Shown one piece after another: positions 7,575 through 14,935 of a stretch of 20,224 bases of DNA; the first letter of the stretch is position 1, and every line of letters starts with the position of its first letter. Where the stretch lies: NCBI GenBank assembly GCA_945892985.1, contig CAMDDU010000062.1, forward strand, positions 1 to 20,224. Reading direction: 5' to 3'. The position numbers were made by a program, and so were the translations under genes. The DNA is from CAITSH01 sp945892985 (lineage in GTDB: Bacteria > Pseudomonadota > Gammaproteobacteria > Burkholderiales > SG8-39). The notes beneath the pieces were generated by a model. The model was given only the letters and a program-made list of their open reading frames with translations, made no database searches and was not told where the DNA came from.

Positions 7575-8073
7575 GCAACGTGAACTGCTCGACTCGGGCC
7601 GCGACGTGCTCTCGCTGGAGGCCGCATCGCTCGATGAGCAGCGCTGGGATGACTGGCTGGACTTGTTTCGCGCCGATTGCGAATACTGGGTGCCCACCTG
7701 GATCACCGAGGAGCAACTCGCTGAGAACCATGAGTCGCAACTGTCGCAGATTTATTATTCCAGCCGCGCCGGTCTTGAGGATAGAATCGGCCGCATCCGT
7801 ACCGGCAAATCGCCGGCGTCGGTTCCGCTGCGGCGTACCACGCATATGGTGTCAAACGTCGTTCTGCTCTCCGCTACGCCGGGGGCGGGCATGACGCTGC
7901 GTTCGTCGTGGACGTGCCACGTCTTCGATCCGAACAGCAAAAAGATTTATGTTCTGTTCGGTCATTCCAATCACGGATTGCGCTTTGCCGATGGGAATTG
8001 GCGGATCGCCAGCAAGAAAACCGTGATACAGAACGATTACCTGCCCACCATGGTGGACATTTACTGTATTTGA
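7567..8073 (+). CDS. aromatic ring-hydroxylating dioxygenase, beta subunit (BenB/AntB-like)
   Basis: 168 residues, typical of the small structural subunit (SnoaL/NTF2-like fold). Conserved stretches include RWDDWLDLFRADCEYWVP, then QIYYSSRAGLEDRIGRIRTG and THMVSNV, which match the benzoate/anthranilate beta-subunit pattern. The ATG at 7567 overlaps the alpha-subunit stop (7572-7574) by eight bases and has GGGGAG about 8 bp upstream, so the pair is translationally coupled and probably made in equal amounts as an (alpha-beta)3 complex. The reading frame stays open far upstream inside the alpha gene, but that is a shadow. The next gene begins 52 bp downstream. Confidence 0.9.
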   Translation: MSEQRELLDSGRDVLSLEAASLDEQRWDDWLDLFRADCEYWVPTWITEEQLAENHESQLSQIYYSSRAGLEDRIGRIRTGKSPASVPLRRTTHMVSNVVLLSATPGAGMTLRSSWTCHVFDPNSKKIYVLFGHSNHGLRFADGNWRIASKKTVIQNDYLPTMVDIYCI

Positions 8074-8125
8074 AGACCAACGCGTTTGCGGCATAGACTG
8101 CGAACTACCCTGAGGAGTTGTAAAA

Positions 8126-9091
8126 ATGAATCAAAGACTATTGGCCGCTGGCTTGGCCCTGGCGCTGCTTGGCGTCAATACCGCTGTGTTGGCGCAGGCC
8201 TATCCGAACAAGCCCATCCGCATCATCGTGCCCTTCACCCCGGGTGGGGGCAATGACGTCTACGCCCGCACCGTGGGGCAGAAGTTGAGCGAGCGCCTCG
8301 GCCAGCCGGTGATTGTCGAGAACAAGCCAGGGGCTGGGGGCAATATCGGCGCGGAGCTGGTTGCACGCGCCGCGCCGGACGGATACACGCTGCTGTTGGC
8401 GCAAAATGGCCTGACCATGGCGCCCTCTCTGAGTAAATCGCTGCCCTTCGATGTGATGAAGGATCTGGCGCCGATCGGCATCGGTGTCAACCTGCCGATG
8501 GGGCTTGCCGTGTCCAATTCATTGCCGGTCAAATCGGTTCCAGAATTGATCGCCTATGCCAAGGCCAATCCGGGCAAGTTGCACTACGCCACGCCGGGCA
8601 TAGGCACGCCGCACCATCTTTCCACGGAAATGTTCTTGAGCATGACCGGAACCAAGATGGAGCAGGTGCCCTACAAGGGCGCCGCTGGCATGATTCCGGC
8701 GCTGATGACAGGCGAGGTTCAGGTTTTGTTCGGCGCGCTCAATTCCATGTTGCCGCATATCCAGTCGGGAAAGATCCGCGGCCTTGCCCTGGGTGACCGT
8801 CAGCGCAATCCCATCCTTAAAGATCTGCCCACTGTGGCCGAATCGGTGCCCGGATATGAGTCGGTGTTTTGGTTCGGCCTGATGGCGCCCGGTGGAACGC
8901 CCGAGGCGATACTGAATAAATTGTCTGAAGAGCAAAGGGTAATCGTCAACCTGCCGGATGTGCGCGAGCGCCTGGCCAAGGTCGGATTCGAGCCGAATGC
9001 GACCACGCCTAACGAGACGCGCCGCATCTTTGCTGAAGAACTTGAAAAATGGGCCAAAGTGGTCAAAGACGCGGGGATCAAGCCGGAATGA
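8126..9091 (+). CDS. Bug/TctC-family periplasmic solute receptor (1 of 3)
   Basis: 321 residues with a Sec signal peptide (MNQRLLAAGLALALLGVNTA, cleavage after VLAQA). The mature protein begins YPNKPIRIIVPFTPGGGNDV and contains the family features NKPGAGGNIGAELVARA and DGYTLL, then IPYKG-type VPYKGAAGMIPALMTGEV. Such proteins bind carboxylates or amides in the periplasm, either for tripartite tricarboxylate transporters or for signalling. No TctA/TctB membrane genes are present, so it is an orphan receptor. The Shine-Dalgarno sequence GAGGAG lies about 8 bp before ATG 8126. It ends with ATGA overlap into the dehydrogenase gene. The ligand is probably the acid processed by the neighbouring dioxygenase, by context only. 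Confidence 0.9.
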   Translation: MNQRLLAAGLALALLGVNTAVLAQAYPNKPIRIIVPFTPGGGNDVYARTVGQKLSERLGQPVIVENKPGAGGNIGAELVARAAPDGYTLLLAQNGLTMAPSLSKSLPFDVMKDLAPIGIGVNLPMGLAVSNSLPVKSVPELIAYAKANPGKLHYATPGIGTPHHLSTEMFLSMTGTKMEQVPYKGAAGMIPALMTGEVQVLFGALNSMLPHIQSGKIRGLALGDRQRNPILKDLPTVAESVPGYESVFWFGLMAPGGTPEAILNKLSEEQRVIVNLPDVRERLAKVGFEPNATTPNETRRIFAEELEKWAKVVKDAGIKPE

Positions 9092-10158
9092 GTAACGCAG
9101 GCGAATTTGCGGGACGCACCGTTTTTATCCCCCAGGATTTCATGCTGGTGGAGGTGTTTAACGATATCGCAGCGCGCCTGAAGGCGCGCGGTGTCGAAGT
9201 GATCCGCGGGCCGGAGTCGATACCGGGACAGAAAGTCGCCTTCCCGAAAGAGCGCTGGGCCGAATGGTTCGGCCGCGCCGAGGTGGCGATGTTCTCCAGT
9301 CGCAATGTCTGCACGCGCGAGATCCTGGAATATGCGCCGCGACTGCGCGGGGTGATCAATCCGACCATAGGCCTTGAGACGGTGGACCTTGATGCGGCGA
9401 AAGACCTGTCCATCATCGTCGGGCACGGCGCCACCCCGGAGAATTTTCTCGGTATGTCCGAGGCGACGGTGATGCTGATGTTGATGCTCATGTACAACCC
9501 ACAGGCGACGCAGGAGGTCATGCGCGGCACGCGCGCGCGGCCCAAGCCAACGCCCACCGATATGTGGGCCGGCATGATGTTGGGTCGCACGGTAGGCCTG
9601 ATGGGCCTTGGGCGTATCGCGCGCGGCGTGGTTGAGAGGCTTGCCGGCTTTGGCGTGAAAATGCTCGCCTTCGATCCCTACGTCAAGCAGGAGGCCGCAC
9701 CGTCAGGCGTCACCATGACCGATCTTGATACGGTTCTGAAGAGCAGCGATATCCTTGGTTTGTTTGTCAGTATCACGGCCGAAACGCGCGGCATGATCAA
9801 CGCGCGGGCATTGTCGCTGATGAAGCCGACCGCTTATCTGGTGAACACTTCGCGTGGCGAGGCCATAGACGAGGCGGCCTTGTACGACGCCTTGAAGAAC
9901 AAGCGTATCGCCGGGGCCGCGCTCGACACCTTTGTGGTGGAGCCGCTGCCCGCAGACAGCCCGCTGCGCACTCTTGATAACGTCATCCTCACACCGCACA
10001 TGGTCGGCCATACCCGCGATGTATTTGTGTCTTTCGGCAAGGCGGGCGAGGAGAACATTACACGCATCCTGCGCGGCGAGCCGCCACTGCATTGCAAAAA
10101 CCCGGAAATTATTCCCGCCTGGCGGGAACGTCTGGCGCGCCTCGCGGCGCATAAATAG
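9088..10158 (+). CDS. D-isomer-specific 2-hydroxyacid dehydrogenase (NAD-dependent)
   Basis: 356 residues. The nucleotide-binding motif is GLGRIARG at residues 173-180, with the adenosine-binding acidic residue in AFDPY about 20 residues on. The catalytic triad of the family is present: R256 (NTSRGEAIDE), E285 (VVEPLP) and H304 (LTPHMVGH). It would interconvert a 2-oxoacid and a D-2-hydroxyacid, a late step in degrading the carbon skeleton. Two methionine-rich runs (VMLMLMLMY) lie in the catalytic domain. The start is the ATG at 9088, overlapping the receptor stop as ATGA; an earlier in-frame start inside the receptor gene is rejected. Last gene of the block. Substrate unknown. Confidence 0.88.
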   Translation: MSNAGEFAGRTVFIPQDFMLVEVFNDIAARLKARGVEVIRGPESIPGQKVAFPKERWAEWFGRAEVAMFSSRNVCTREILEYAPRLRGVINPTIGLETVDLDAAKDLSIIVGHGATPENFLGMSEATVMLMLMLMYNPQATQEVMRGTRARPKPTPTDMWAGMMLGRTVGLMGLGRIARGVVERLAGFGVKMLAFDPYVKQEAAPSGVTMTDLDTVLKSSDILGLFVSITAETRGMINARALSLMKPTAYLVNTSRGEAIDEAALYDALKNKRIAGAALDTFVVEPLPADSPLRTLDNVILTPHMVGHTRDVFVSFGKAGEENITRILRGEPPLHCKNPEIIPAWRERLARLAAHK

Positions 10159-10181
10159 CCACGTCGCAGCGCGTGCTAATG

Positions 10182-10214
10182 GCTGGAAAGGCGCGCCAGG
10201 CGTGGCTTTCCAGC
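10182..10214 (+). terminator. possible terminator hairpin at the end of the dehydrogenase operon
   Basis: GCTGGAAAG at 10182-10190 pairs perfectly with CTTTCCAGC at 10206-10214 across a GC-rich 15-base loop, 24 bp after the dehydrogenase stop. There is no T-run after the stem, so termination may be rho-assisted or the hairpin may only stabilise the mRNA 3' end. Confidence 0.4.
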
Positions 10215-10326
10215 TATTCGCGTTGATCTTCGGTGGCGATTTTCGGTTTGCTATCGTGAGTGCCAGTCCCCCCATGACAGTCATGGCGAAAAGCGGCATC
10301 TGGCGATGCTTTTGGGGCTGAGTTGA

Positions 10327-10497
10327 TTGGGGACATACGCGGACCATCGTTCGCGCCTGCGCGCATGGATGGTTCGCTTCAAGGGTGTTGCCACGAAATA
10401 CCTCACCAACTATCTCGGATGGTTTAGGGCTCGCGACCGGTCCCCCCGCGTCAGCCCCGATCCCGCACAGGTGCTCGCTCTGGCGGTCAGAGCATGA
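10327..10497 (+). pseudogene. IS1595-type transposase, C-terminal remnant (copy 1)
   Basis: An open frame without a start (after TGA at 10324-10326) encodes DHRSRLRAWMVRFKGVATKY, then LTNYLGWFR and a Pro/Ser-rich end (SPDPAQVLALAVRA), stopping with TGA at 10495-10497. WM.RF.GVATKYL.NYLGW is the C-terminal signature I associate with IS1595-family (ISXO2-like) transposases. The catalytic core is absent. About 30 bp after the stop the element seems to end near AAATGAGCC (about 10526), where similarity to copy 4 stops. The same tail recurs at 12912-13024 and, inverted, at 20109-20224. Confidence 0.75.
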
Positions 10498-10526
10498 GTT
10501 CAACAACATCATTCGCTAAATGAGCC

Positions 10527-10613
10527 TTTACAAAACGCCGCGCAAATTGATCGCTTCTCGGTCTGGTGGTACAGTCAGTGCATGGAGAAAAAGGCGGTTT
10601 AAATTTCCTATAC
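10527..10613 (+). repeat. promoter-bearing 87-bp dispersed repeat, copy A (upstream of the creatininase operon)
   Basis: Compared by eye, it differs from copy B at 5 of 87 positions. It starts just after the IS1595-like end. It contains TTGATC, a 17-bp spacer and TACAGT, then a six-codon frame ATG-GAG-AAA-AAG-GCG-GTT-TAA at 10582-10602. The creatininase start is 141 bp further on. Confidence 0.85.
10547..10575 (+). promoter_or_regulatory. sigma70-like promoter in repeat copy A
   Basis: -35 TTGATC at 10547-10552, a 17-bp spacer, and -10 TACAGT at 10570-10575. Each box matches consensus at four of six positions. Transcription would start near 10582 and run into the creatininase/receptor operon. 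The same pair is conserved in copies B and C. Confidence 0.5.
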
Positions 10614-10754
10614 CCTTCGCGCATTTCATATATGCCGAATCATGCAAGTGGGCCAACGGTATCCGCGACAACAACATCTAAGTGGACTGAAGCGGGTCCG
10701 CGCATTGGCCACTCCTTTTGTGCTTGCACTTGAAACTAACCTTGGAATACCCAG
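10614..10754. other. leader region before the creatininase gene
   Basis: 141 bp of noncoding DNA, not shared with the other repeat copies. It contains a loose inverted pair (AGTGGGCCAA near 10645, TTGGCCACT near 10707) that could form a stem in the leader RNA. Nothing else was recognised. Confidence 0.35.
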
Positions 10755-11507
10755 ATGAATCCCAAACCCATCCTGCTTGACGAACTCCGCCATCCCCAAG
10801 TCAAAAGCCTGATTTCGCGCGGCATGGAGATGGTCATGCTGCCGGTTGGTGCGGTGGAGCAGCACAGCCTGCACCTTCCGCTGAATGTCGATTTTCTTCT
10901 GGCGCAGGAGATTGCCCGCGGTGTGTCGGCCCTGACCGGGGTTCCGGTACTGCCGGCGATCCCCTACGGGCATTCCTCGAACCATCGAGGTTTTCCCGGC
11001 ACCTACTCACTCAAACCCGAGACTTTCCAGAAAGTCATCGAGGAGATGTGCGACTGGATATATGCCGAGGGCTTTCGTCGCGTGCTGTTCGTCAACGGCA
11101 ATCTGCCCAATCATTTCCCGTTGCAGAACGCGATCGCCAATTGCGGTACGCGCTACGCCGACCTGCGCATGCGTGCGATGAGTTGGTGGGAGATCAATGC
11201 GGAGCTGCGGAACTGGTTTTCCACCGATGAAAGCTTTGGCCGTTGTCATGCCAACGTGGCGGAAACATCGCTCATGCTGCATCTGCGGCCTGACCTGGTG
11301 GATATGTCCAAGACCTATCGAATGGTCGGGCATGGCGTGCGGCCGTTCTTTCACTACTCCCATGCTGCCGTATCCCGAGACGGTCACCAGGGTGACCCCA
11401 GCACCGCGACAGCGGCCGCGGGCAAACACTATTTCGAGCTCGCCGTAAAAAGCCTGGCGGAGCAGGTCACCAGCGCGCTGACCGAAACGCCCCCTTCACT
11501 CGTTTGA
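10755..11507 (+). CDS. creatininase-family protein with altered metal-binding motif
   Basis: 250 residues, normal length for the creatininase/formamide-hydrolase family of metal-dependent amidohydrolases. The N-terminal motif PVGAVEQHSLHLPLNVD (E35, H37, D46) and GHSSNHRGFPGTYSL match the family. So does HANVAETSLMLHLRPDLVDM, compared with the usual HAGE.ETS. The metal-binding stretch NGH(G/Y)(G/E)N instead reads NGNLPN at residues 114-119, so the His corresponding to H120 of Pseudomonas creatininase is Asn and the Glu position is Pro. The enzyme may bind one metal, have shifted chemistry or be inactive. The ATG at 10755 has only a weak ribosome site. The following receptor starts 10 bp after the stop, so the two form an operon downstream of promoter repeat copy A. 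Confidence 0.85.
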   Translation: MNPKPILLDELRHPQVKSLISRGMEMVMLPVGAVEQHSLHLPLNVDFLLAQEIARGVSALTGVPVLPAIPYGHSSNHRGFPGTYSLKPETFQKVIEEMCDWIYAEGFRRVLFVNGNLPNHFPLQNAIANCGTRYADLRMRAMSWWEINAELRNWFSTDESFGRCHANVAETSLMLHLRPDLVDMSKTYRMVGHGVRPFFHYSHAAVSRDGHQGDPSTATAAAGKHYFELAVKSLAEQVTSALTETPPSLV

Positions 11508-11517
11508 GGCGATAGCC

Positions 11518-12489
11518 ATGCTTTTTTCCAGAGGTCTGGTCGCAATCGGGATTGTTCTCACGGCGGTTTTAGGCGTGAGCGCACAGGCGCAGGAATACCC
11601 TGTTCGCCCCATCAGGTTTATCGTCAGCTATCCGCCGGGAGGGCCGGCAGACATTCTGGCGCGCAGCCTCGCACAAAAGCTGGGCGAAGGGCTTGGCCAA
11701 CAGGTGCTGGTGGATAACCGCGGTGGCGCCAATGGCAACATCGGTGCCGAAATAGCGGCCAAGTCGCCCCCTGACGGTTATACGATCTTCATGATGACAT
11801 CCAGTCATGCAGCCAACGTGACCTTGTATCCAAAGCTTGGCTATGACCTGATGCGCGATTTCGCCCATGTCAGCAACGTGGCTTCGTATCCGCTGATGCT
11901 GGTGGTGCATCCCTCCGTCGCCGCGCGTACGGTGGCCGAGCTCGTGGCCGACGCGAAGGCGCGCCCCGGTATCCTGAATTTCGCTTCTGCCGGTAGCGGT
12001 GGCGGCGCACACCTGGCGGGCGAATTGTTCAAGGCCATGGCTGGAGTAAATCTGGTTCATATTCCGTACAAGGGGACCGGTCCTGCTTTGCTCGATGTCG
12101 TGGGTGGGCAGGTCAACCTGATGTTTGCCGGGGTTTCGGCGGCTGTGCCACATGTCAGGACGGGAAAGCTGCGTGCGCTGGGCGTTTCAAGCCAGGGGCG
12201 GTTGAAGGCACTGCCTGACATTCCGACCATTTCCGATGCGGGAGTAAAGGGGTACGAAATCGCCTCCTGGCTTGGCGTATCCGCGCCGGCAGGCACGCCC
12301 CCTCGCGCGATTGCCCGGCTCAATGCCGAAATCGTCAAGATTGTGCAGCAGCCGGATTTTGCGGAGCGGCTCGCGATTGACGGAGCGGAATTGCAAGTGA
12401 CGTCCCCGGAGCTGTTTACCCGCTACGTCGAGGCGGAAATCCAGAAGTGGGGCAAGGTGATCCGAGACTCCGGGACCAAGGGGGAGTAG
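11518..12489 (+). CDS. Bug/TctC-family periplasmic solute receptor (2 of 3)
   Basis: 323 residues with a signal peptide (hydrophobic to about residue 22, cleavage around AQAQE). The mature start YPVRPIRFIVSYPPGGPADI is typical, followed by VDNRGGANGNIGAEIAAKSP, DGYTIF and HIPYKGTGPALLDVVGGQV. It binds an organic acid or amide in the periplasm. No membrane partners (TctA/TctB) lie nearby. The Shine-Dalgarno sequence is GAGG about 9 bp upstream of ATG 11518. It is separated from the creatininase stop by 10 bp, so the pair probably shares one mRNA, and the ligand may be the amide handled by that protein. It is clearly diverged from the other two receptors here, so it is not a recent duplicate. 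Confidence 0.9.
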   Translation: MLFSRGLVAIGIVLTAVLGVSAQAQEYPVRPIRFIVSYPPGGPADILARSLAQKLGEGLGQQVLVDNRGGANGNIGAEIAAKSPPDGYTIFMMTSSHAANVTLYPKLGYDLMRDFAHVSNVASYPLMLVVHPSVAARTVAELVADAKARPGILNFASAGSGGGAHLAGELFKAMAGVNLVHIPYKGTGPALLDVVGGQVNLMFAGVSAAVPHVRTGKLRALGVSSQGRLKALPDIPTISDAGVKGYEIASWLGVSAPAGTPPRAIARLNAEIVKIVQQPDFAERLAIDGAELQVTSPELFTRYVEAEIQKWGKVIRDSGTKGE

Positions 12490-12584
12490 TTGCCAGGGCG
12501 GAAGCGGATACGCGGCGGAAAAGGGCTAAGCTAGCGCCCCATTGGACGTGGTGTTGGATGGCTTCCATGACCCGTCATCAGAGT

Positions 12585-12618
12585 CTGAACCTTGCCTCCA
12601 AGAGCGTTCAGGCTTTTT
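12585..12618 (+). terminator. probable rho-independent terminator after the receptor 2 gene
   Basis: CTGAAC at 12585-12590 pairs with GTTCAG at 12606-12611, followed by GC and TTTTT at 12614-12618. The stem is short (6 bp) with a 15-base loop, but the T-run and the position about 95 bp after the stop fit a terminator of the creatininase-receptor operon. Confidence 0.5.
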
Positions 12619-12725
12619 CATTTGTATATCTTTGAAACGGATGTGCGCCCGAATGCCGGCACACCCGCCTTCCCGGAATTGTGAGGCAGGCCCGATGTCT
12701 GCATTCCCATAGAACACAGCCCATC

Positions 12726-12919
12726 ATGCAAAAAGAAAGCTTCATCCGAGCAAGGACGCCTCGCTCGAATCGACCATCGCCACCATGCGAGCCAAGCTGG
12801 CGGCGCGCGGTTTCGAACTCGACGAATCCTCGTGGCTCAACCTGGTGGAGGCGATCGGGTCGGTGCATGTGCGCGACCGCGATTACCCGATGTTGTTCGC
12901 CAACGGCAAGGGTGTTGTC
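12726..12919 (+). pseudogene. ycaO: ycaO 5' fragment, frameshifted and truncated
   Basis: The conceptual product MQKESFIP[frameshift]SKDASLESTIATM, then ARGFELDESSWLN, IGSVHVRDRDYPMLFANGKG, matches the N-terminus of YcaO as I remember it from E. coli (FIPGKDAALE..IA, GFQIEEASWLNPV, WSVHIRDKE, FTNGKG). YcaO acts with RimO in beta-methylthiolation of ribosomal protein S12. One C appears to be missing at about 12747 (CCC to CC), which breaks the frame after residue 7. After NGKG the sequence switches abruptly to the IS1595-like transposase tail, so only about 65 of roughly 580 residues remain. This is a non-functional relic. An ATG at 12785 could still open a chimeric 79-residue frame through to 13024. 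Confidence 0.8.
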
Positions 12920-13053
12920 ACGAAATACCTCACCAACTACCTTGGATGGTTTAGAGTTCGCGACCGGTCGACCCGCTTCAGCCCCGATCCCGCACAGGTG
13001 CTTGCTCTGGCGGTCAGAGCATGAGTTCAACAATATCATTCGCTAAATGAGCC
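12912..13053 (+). mobile_element. IS1595-type element 3' end remnant (copy 2), fused to the ycaO fragment
   Basis: From CAAGGGTGTTG onward the sequence matches copy 1. It encodes KGVVTKYLTNYLGWFRVRDR and ends PDPAQVLALAVRA, stop at 13022-13024, followed by the shared GTTCAACAATATCATTCGC and AAATGAGCC. The junction uses codons AAG-GGT, which encode Lys-Gly in both parents (YcaO NGKG and transposase FKGV), consistent with recombination at very short homology. Nothing of the transposase catalytic core remains. Confidence 0.75.
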
Positions 13054-13140
13054 TTCACAAAACGCCGCGCAAATTGATCGCTTCTCGGTCCGGTGGTACA
13101 GTCAGTGCATGGAGAAAAAGGTGGTTTGAATTTTCTATAC
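13054..13140 (+). repeat. promoter-bearing 87-bp dispersed repeat, copy B (upstream of the ABC importer operon)
   Basis: It is the same length as copy A with 5 differences, and again begins right after the IS1595-like end. It carries TTGATC/17 bp/TACAGT and a six-codon frame ATG-GAG-AAA-AAG-GTG-GTT-TGA at 13109-13129. The receptor gene of the ABC operon starts 39 bp after the repeat. Confidence 0.85.
13074..13102 (+). promoter_or_regulatory. sigma70-like promoter in repeat copy B
   Basis: -35 TTGATC at 13074-13079, 17-bp spacer, and -10 TACAGT at 13097-13102. The predicted start near 13109 would give a leader of about 70 bases before the ABC receptor gene. Confidence 0.5.
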
Positions 13141-13178
13141 GCTTGCACCCGATTCATCTTCACAATTAAAGGTCTGAC

Positions 13179-14138
13179 ATGAGTTTCAGGAATGTGCTTT
13201 GCCGCATGGCCGGGTATGTATTGACGTTTTCCGTTCCGCTTGCGTTCCCGTTCCTTGCGGGCGGTGTCCATGCCGCCGATCAGCTTCGCGTCGGACTTTC
13301 GGCTATCTATCCTGTGTACGGCGTGGCCTTCGCAGCGAGGGAACTGGGCTACTACAAGGAACGCGACCTGGACGTGCAGTTGACGGATTTGTCGGGCGGG
13401 CTTGCGCAGGAAGCGCTTGCCGCGGGTGCGGTGGATGTGATCACCGCGTCGCCCTCCGGCGCGGGCGTCGCCATCTCCAAGGGCATCAAGGAGCGGATCA
13501 TCGCGCCGACGGGGGGAATTACACCCGACGGATGGCATCTCGTGGTGCCGGTCAACTCGCCGATCAAGACGCTGAAGGATCTCGAGGGCAAGACGGTGGG
13601 CATCTCGAGCAAGGCATCGTCGATGGATTTTTTTGCGTTGTGGGCGGCGCGCCACGCCAAGATCACCATCAAGACGATTCCGCTGGGCACGCCGGGGGTT
13701 CCTCCCGCACTGAAGAACAAGCAGATCGACGCGGCGATTCTCTGGCCGCTGGTGAGCTACCGCCACCTGATTGATGGCGAATACCGGTCGCTTGTCGATT
13801 TTGGCAAGGAGATGGAGCCGGTGCTGCCCGACACCTGGGCGGCGACCCAGGAGGTGATCGACAAGAAGCCCGAGGTGCTCCGGCGCTGGCTCCAGGCGAA
13901 CGCGAAAGCCATCACCTACATGCAGGCAAACGAGGCCTGGACGATCGAGTTCCTGAAGCGCTACACCAAGGAGCCCGACCCGAGGATCCTGAAAATGGCC
14001 TACGACACCATCATCAAGCGGCTGAAGACCGACGGCGCCATGGATGCGCAATGGATGGCCAACTCGCTCGCGCTCGCCACCGACGCAGGATTCAAGCTGC
14101 CCCCGATCTCCGAGATTTTCCGGCCGATCAAGTTTTGA
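13179..14138 (+). CDS. ABC transporter periplasmic substrate-binding protein (NMT1/SsuA/TauA-like)
   Basis: 319 residues. The signal peptide (hydrophobic AGYVLTFSVPLAFPFLAGG) has a likely cleavage after GVHA. The mature protein starts ADQLRVGLSAIYPVYG and shows the NMT1/SsuA pattern: AARELGYYKERDLDVQLTDL, GGLAQEALAAGAVDVIT, then NSPIKTLKDLEGKTVGIS and KNKQIDAAILWPL. It would deliver a small organic solute (taurine/sulfonate/pyrimidine/aromatic-type) to the permeases encoded next. It lies 39 bp downstream of promoter repeat copy B. The ATG at 13179 has AAAGG about 8 bp upstream. The gene is followed after 40 bp by the first permease. The solute cannot be identified from sequence. Confidence 0.88.
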   Translation: MSFRNVLCRMAGYVLTFSVPLAFPFLAGGVHAADQLRVGLSAIYPVYGVAFAARELGYYKERDLDVQLTDLSGGLAQEALAAGAVDVITASPSGAGVAISKGIKERIIAPTGGITPDGWHLVVPVNSPIKTLKDLEGKTVGISSKASSMDFFALWAARHAKITIKTIPLGTPGVPPALKNKQIDAAILWPLVSYRHLIDGEYRSLVDFGKEMEPVLPDTWAATQEVIDKKPEVLRRWLQANAKAITYMQANEAWTIEFLKRYTKEPDPRILKMAYDTIIKRLKTDGAMDAQWMANSLALATDAGFKLPPISEIFRPIKF

Positions 14139-14178
14139 GTATTAGGGTGCGTGAAACCTTGAAAGCAGGAGCGCATCC

Positions 14179-14934
14179 TTGCGCCTGAAGGTGCTTGCGA
14201 TCCAGGCGTCGTTTTTCGTCGCGCTCGGAACGATCTGGGAACTCGGCAGCCGCGCTAAGCTGCTTGATCCGGAAATCTTGCCGTCGCCCTTGCAGATCGC
14301 CGCGGCCATGGCCGATTTGCTGCAGGAAGCCGCCTTCATCCAGGAGGCCGGTATTACCTTGTGGCGCGTGGTCGTCGCGTTCCTGATCGCGGCACCCATC
14401 TCGCTTCTGGTCGGGTTTGTGCTCGGTGAAAACCGCCGCTTCGGCGACCGGCTGGGCGGCCTCTTCAATGTCGTGCTCGCCGTGCCGCAATCCATCTTCC
14501 TGCCGATTTTCATTCTCGCGCTCGGACTCGGGACGATGCAGAAGATCGCCTACGGCATCACGCACGTGTTCTTCGTGGTCACCATCACCACCATGGCCGC
14601 GGTACGGCAGGTGCCGGCGCATTGGGTGCAGGCCACCCGTTCCTTCGGCGGCGACCGGTGGCGGATCTACCGCAGCATCTACCTGCCCGCGATGGCACCG
14701 CAGGTCATGACTGGTCTTCGGCTCGGCCTGATCTTCTGCATCATCGGAATTTTGCTTGCCGAAATGTACGGGTCGCGCGACGGCGTCGGGCTTGTGATCT
14801 ACCGCTTCGGGCAGGCCTACCAGATAGTCCACCTGATGGCCTCGATCTTCCTCATATCGTTCATCACTGTTGCAATCAACGAGACGATGCGCCTGTGGGA
14901 AACGCGGCTCGGCAAATGGAATCTGGAACGCTGA
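14179..14934 (+). CDS. ABC transporter permease 1 (SsuC/TauC-like)
   Basis: 251 residues with several hydrophobic segments, typical of BPD_transp_1 inner-membrane permeases of the nitrate/sulfonate/taurine group. The cytoplasmic EAA loop that docks the ATPase is seen as QATRSFGGDRWRIYRSIYLP followed by A..PQVMTGLRLGL near residues 150-185. The start is TTG at 14179, supported by AGGAG seven bases upstream; there is no better ATG. Its stop lies one base before the ATPase ATG. It probably pairs with the second permease of this operon to form a heterodimeric channel. Confidence 0.88.
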   Translation: MRLKVLAIQASFFVALGTIWELGSRAKLLDPEILPSPLQIAAAMADLLQEAAFIQEAGITLWRVVVAFLIAAPISLLVGFVLGENRRFGDRLGGLFNVVLAVPQSIFLPIFILALGLGTMQKIAYGITHVFFVVTITTMAAVRQVPAHWVQATRSFGGDRWRIYRSIYLPAMAPQVMTGLRLGLIFCIIGILLAEMYGSRDGVGLVIYRFGQAYQIVHLMASIFLISFITVAINETMRLWETRLGKWNLER

Positions 14935-14935
14935 C

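Noticed and set aside
9049..9087. Longer start for the 2-hydroxyacid dehydrogenase
   Set aside because: It would extend back inside the receptor gene. The ATGA overlap at 9088 is the normal coupled start.
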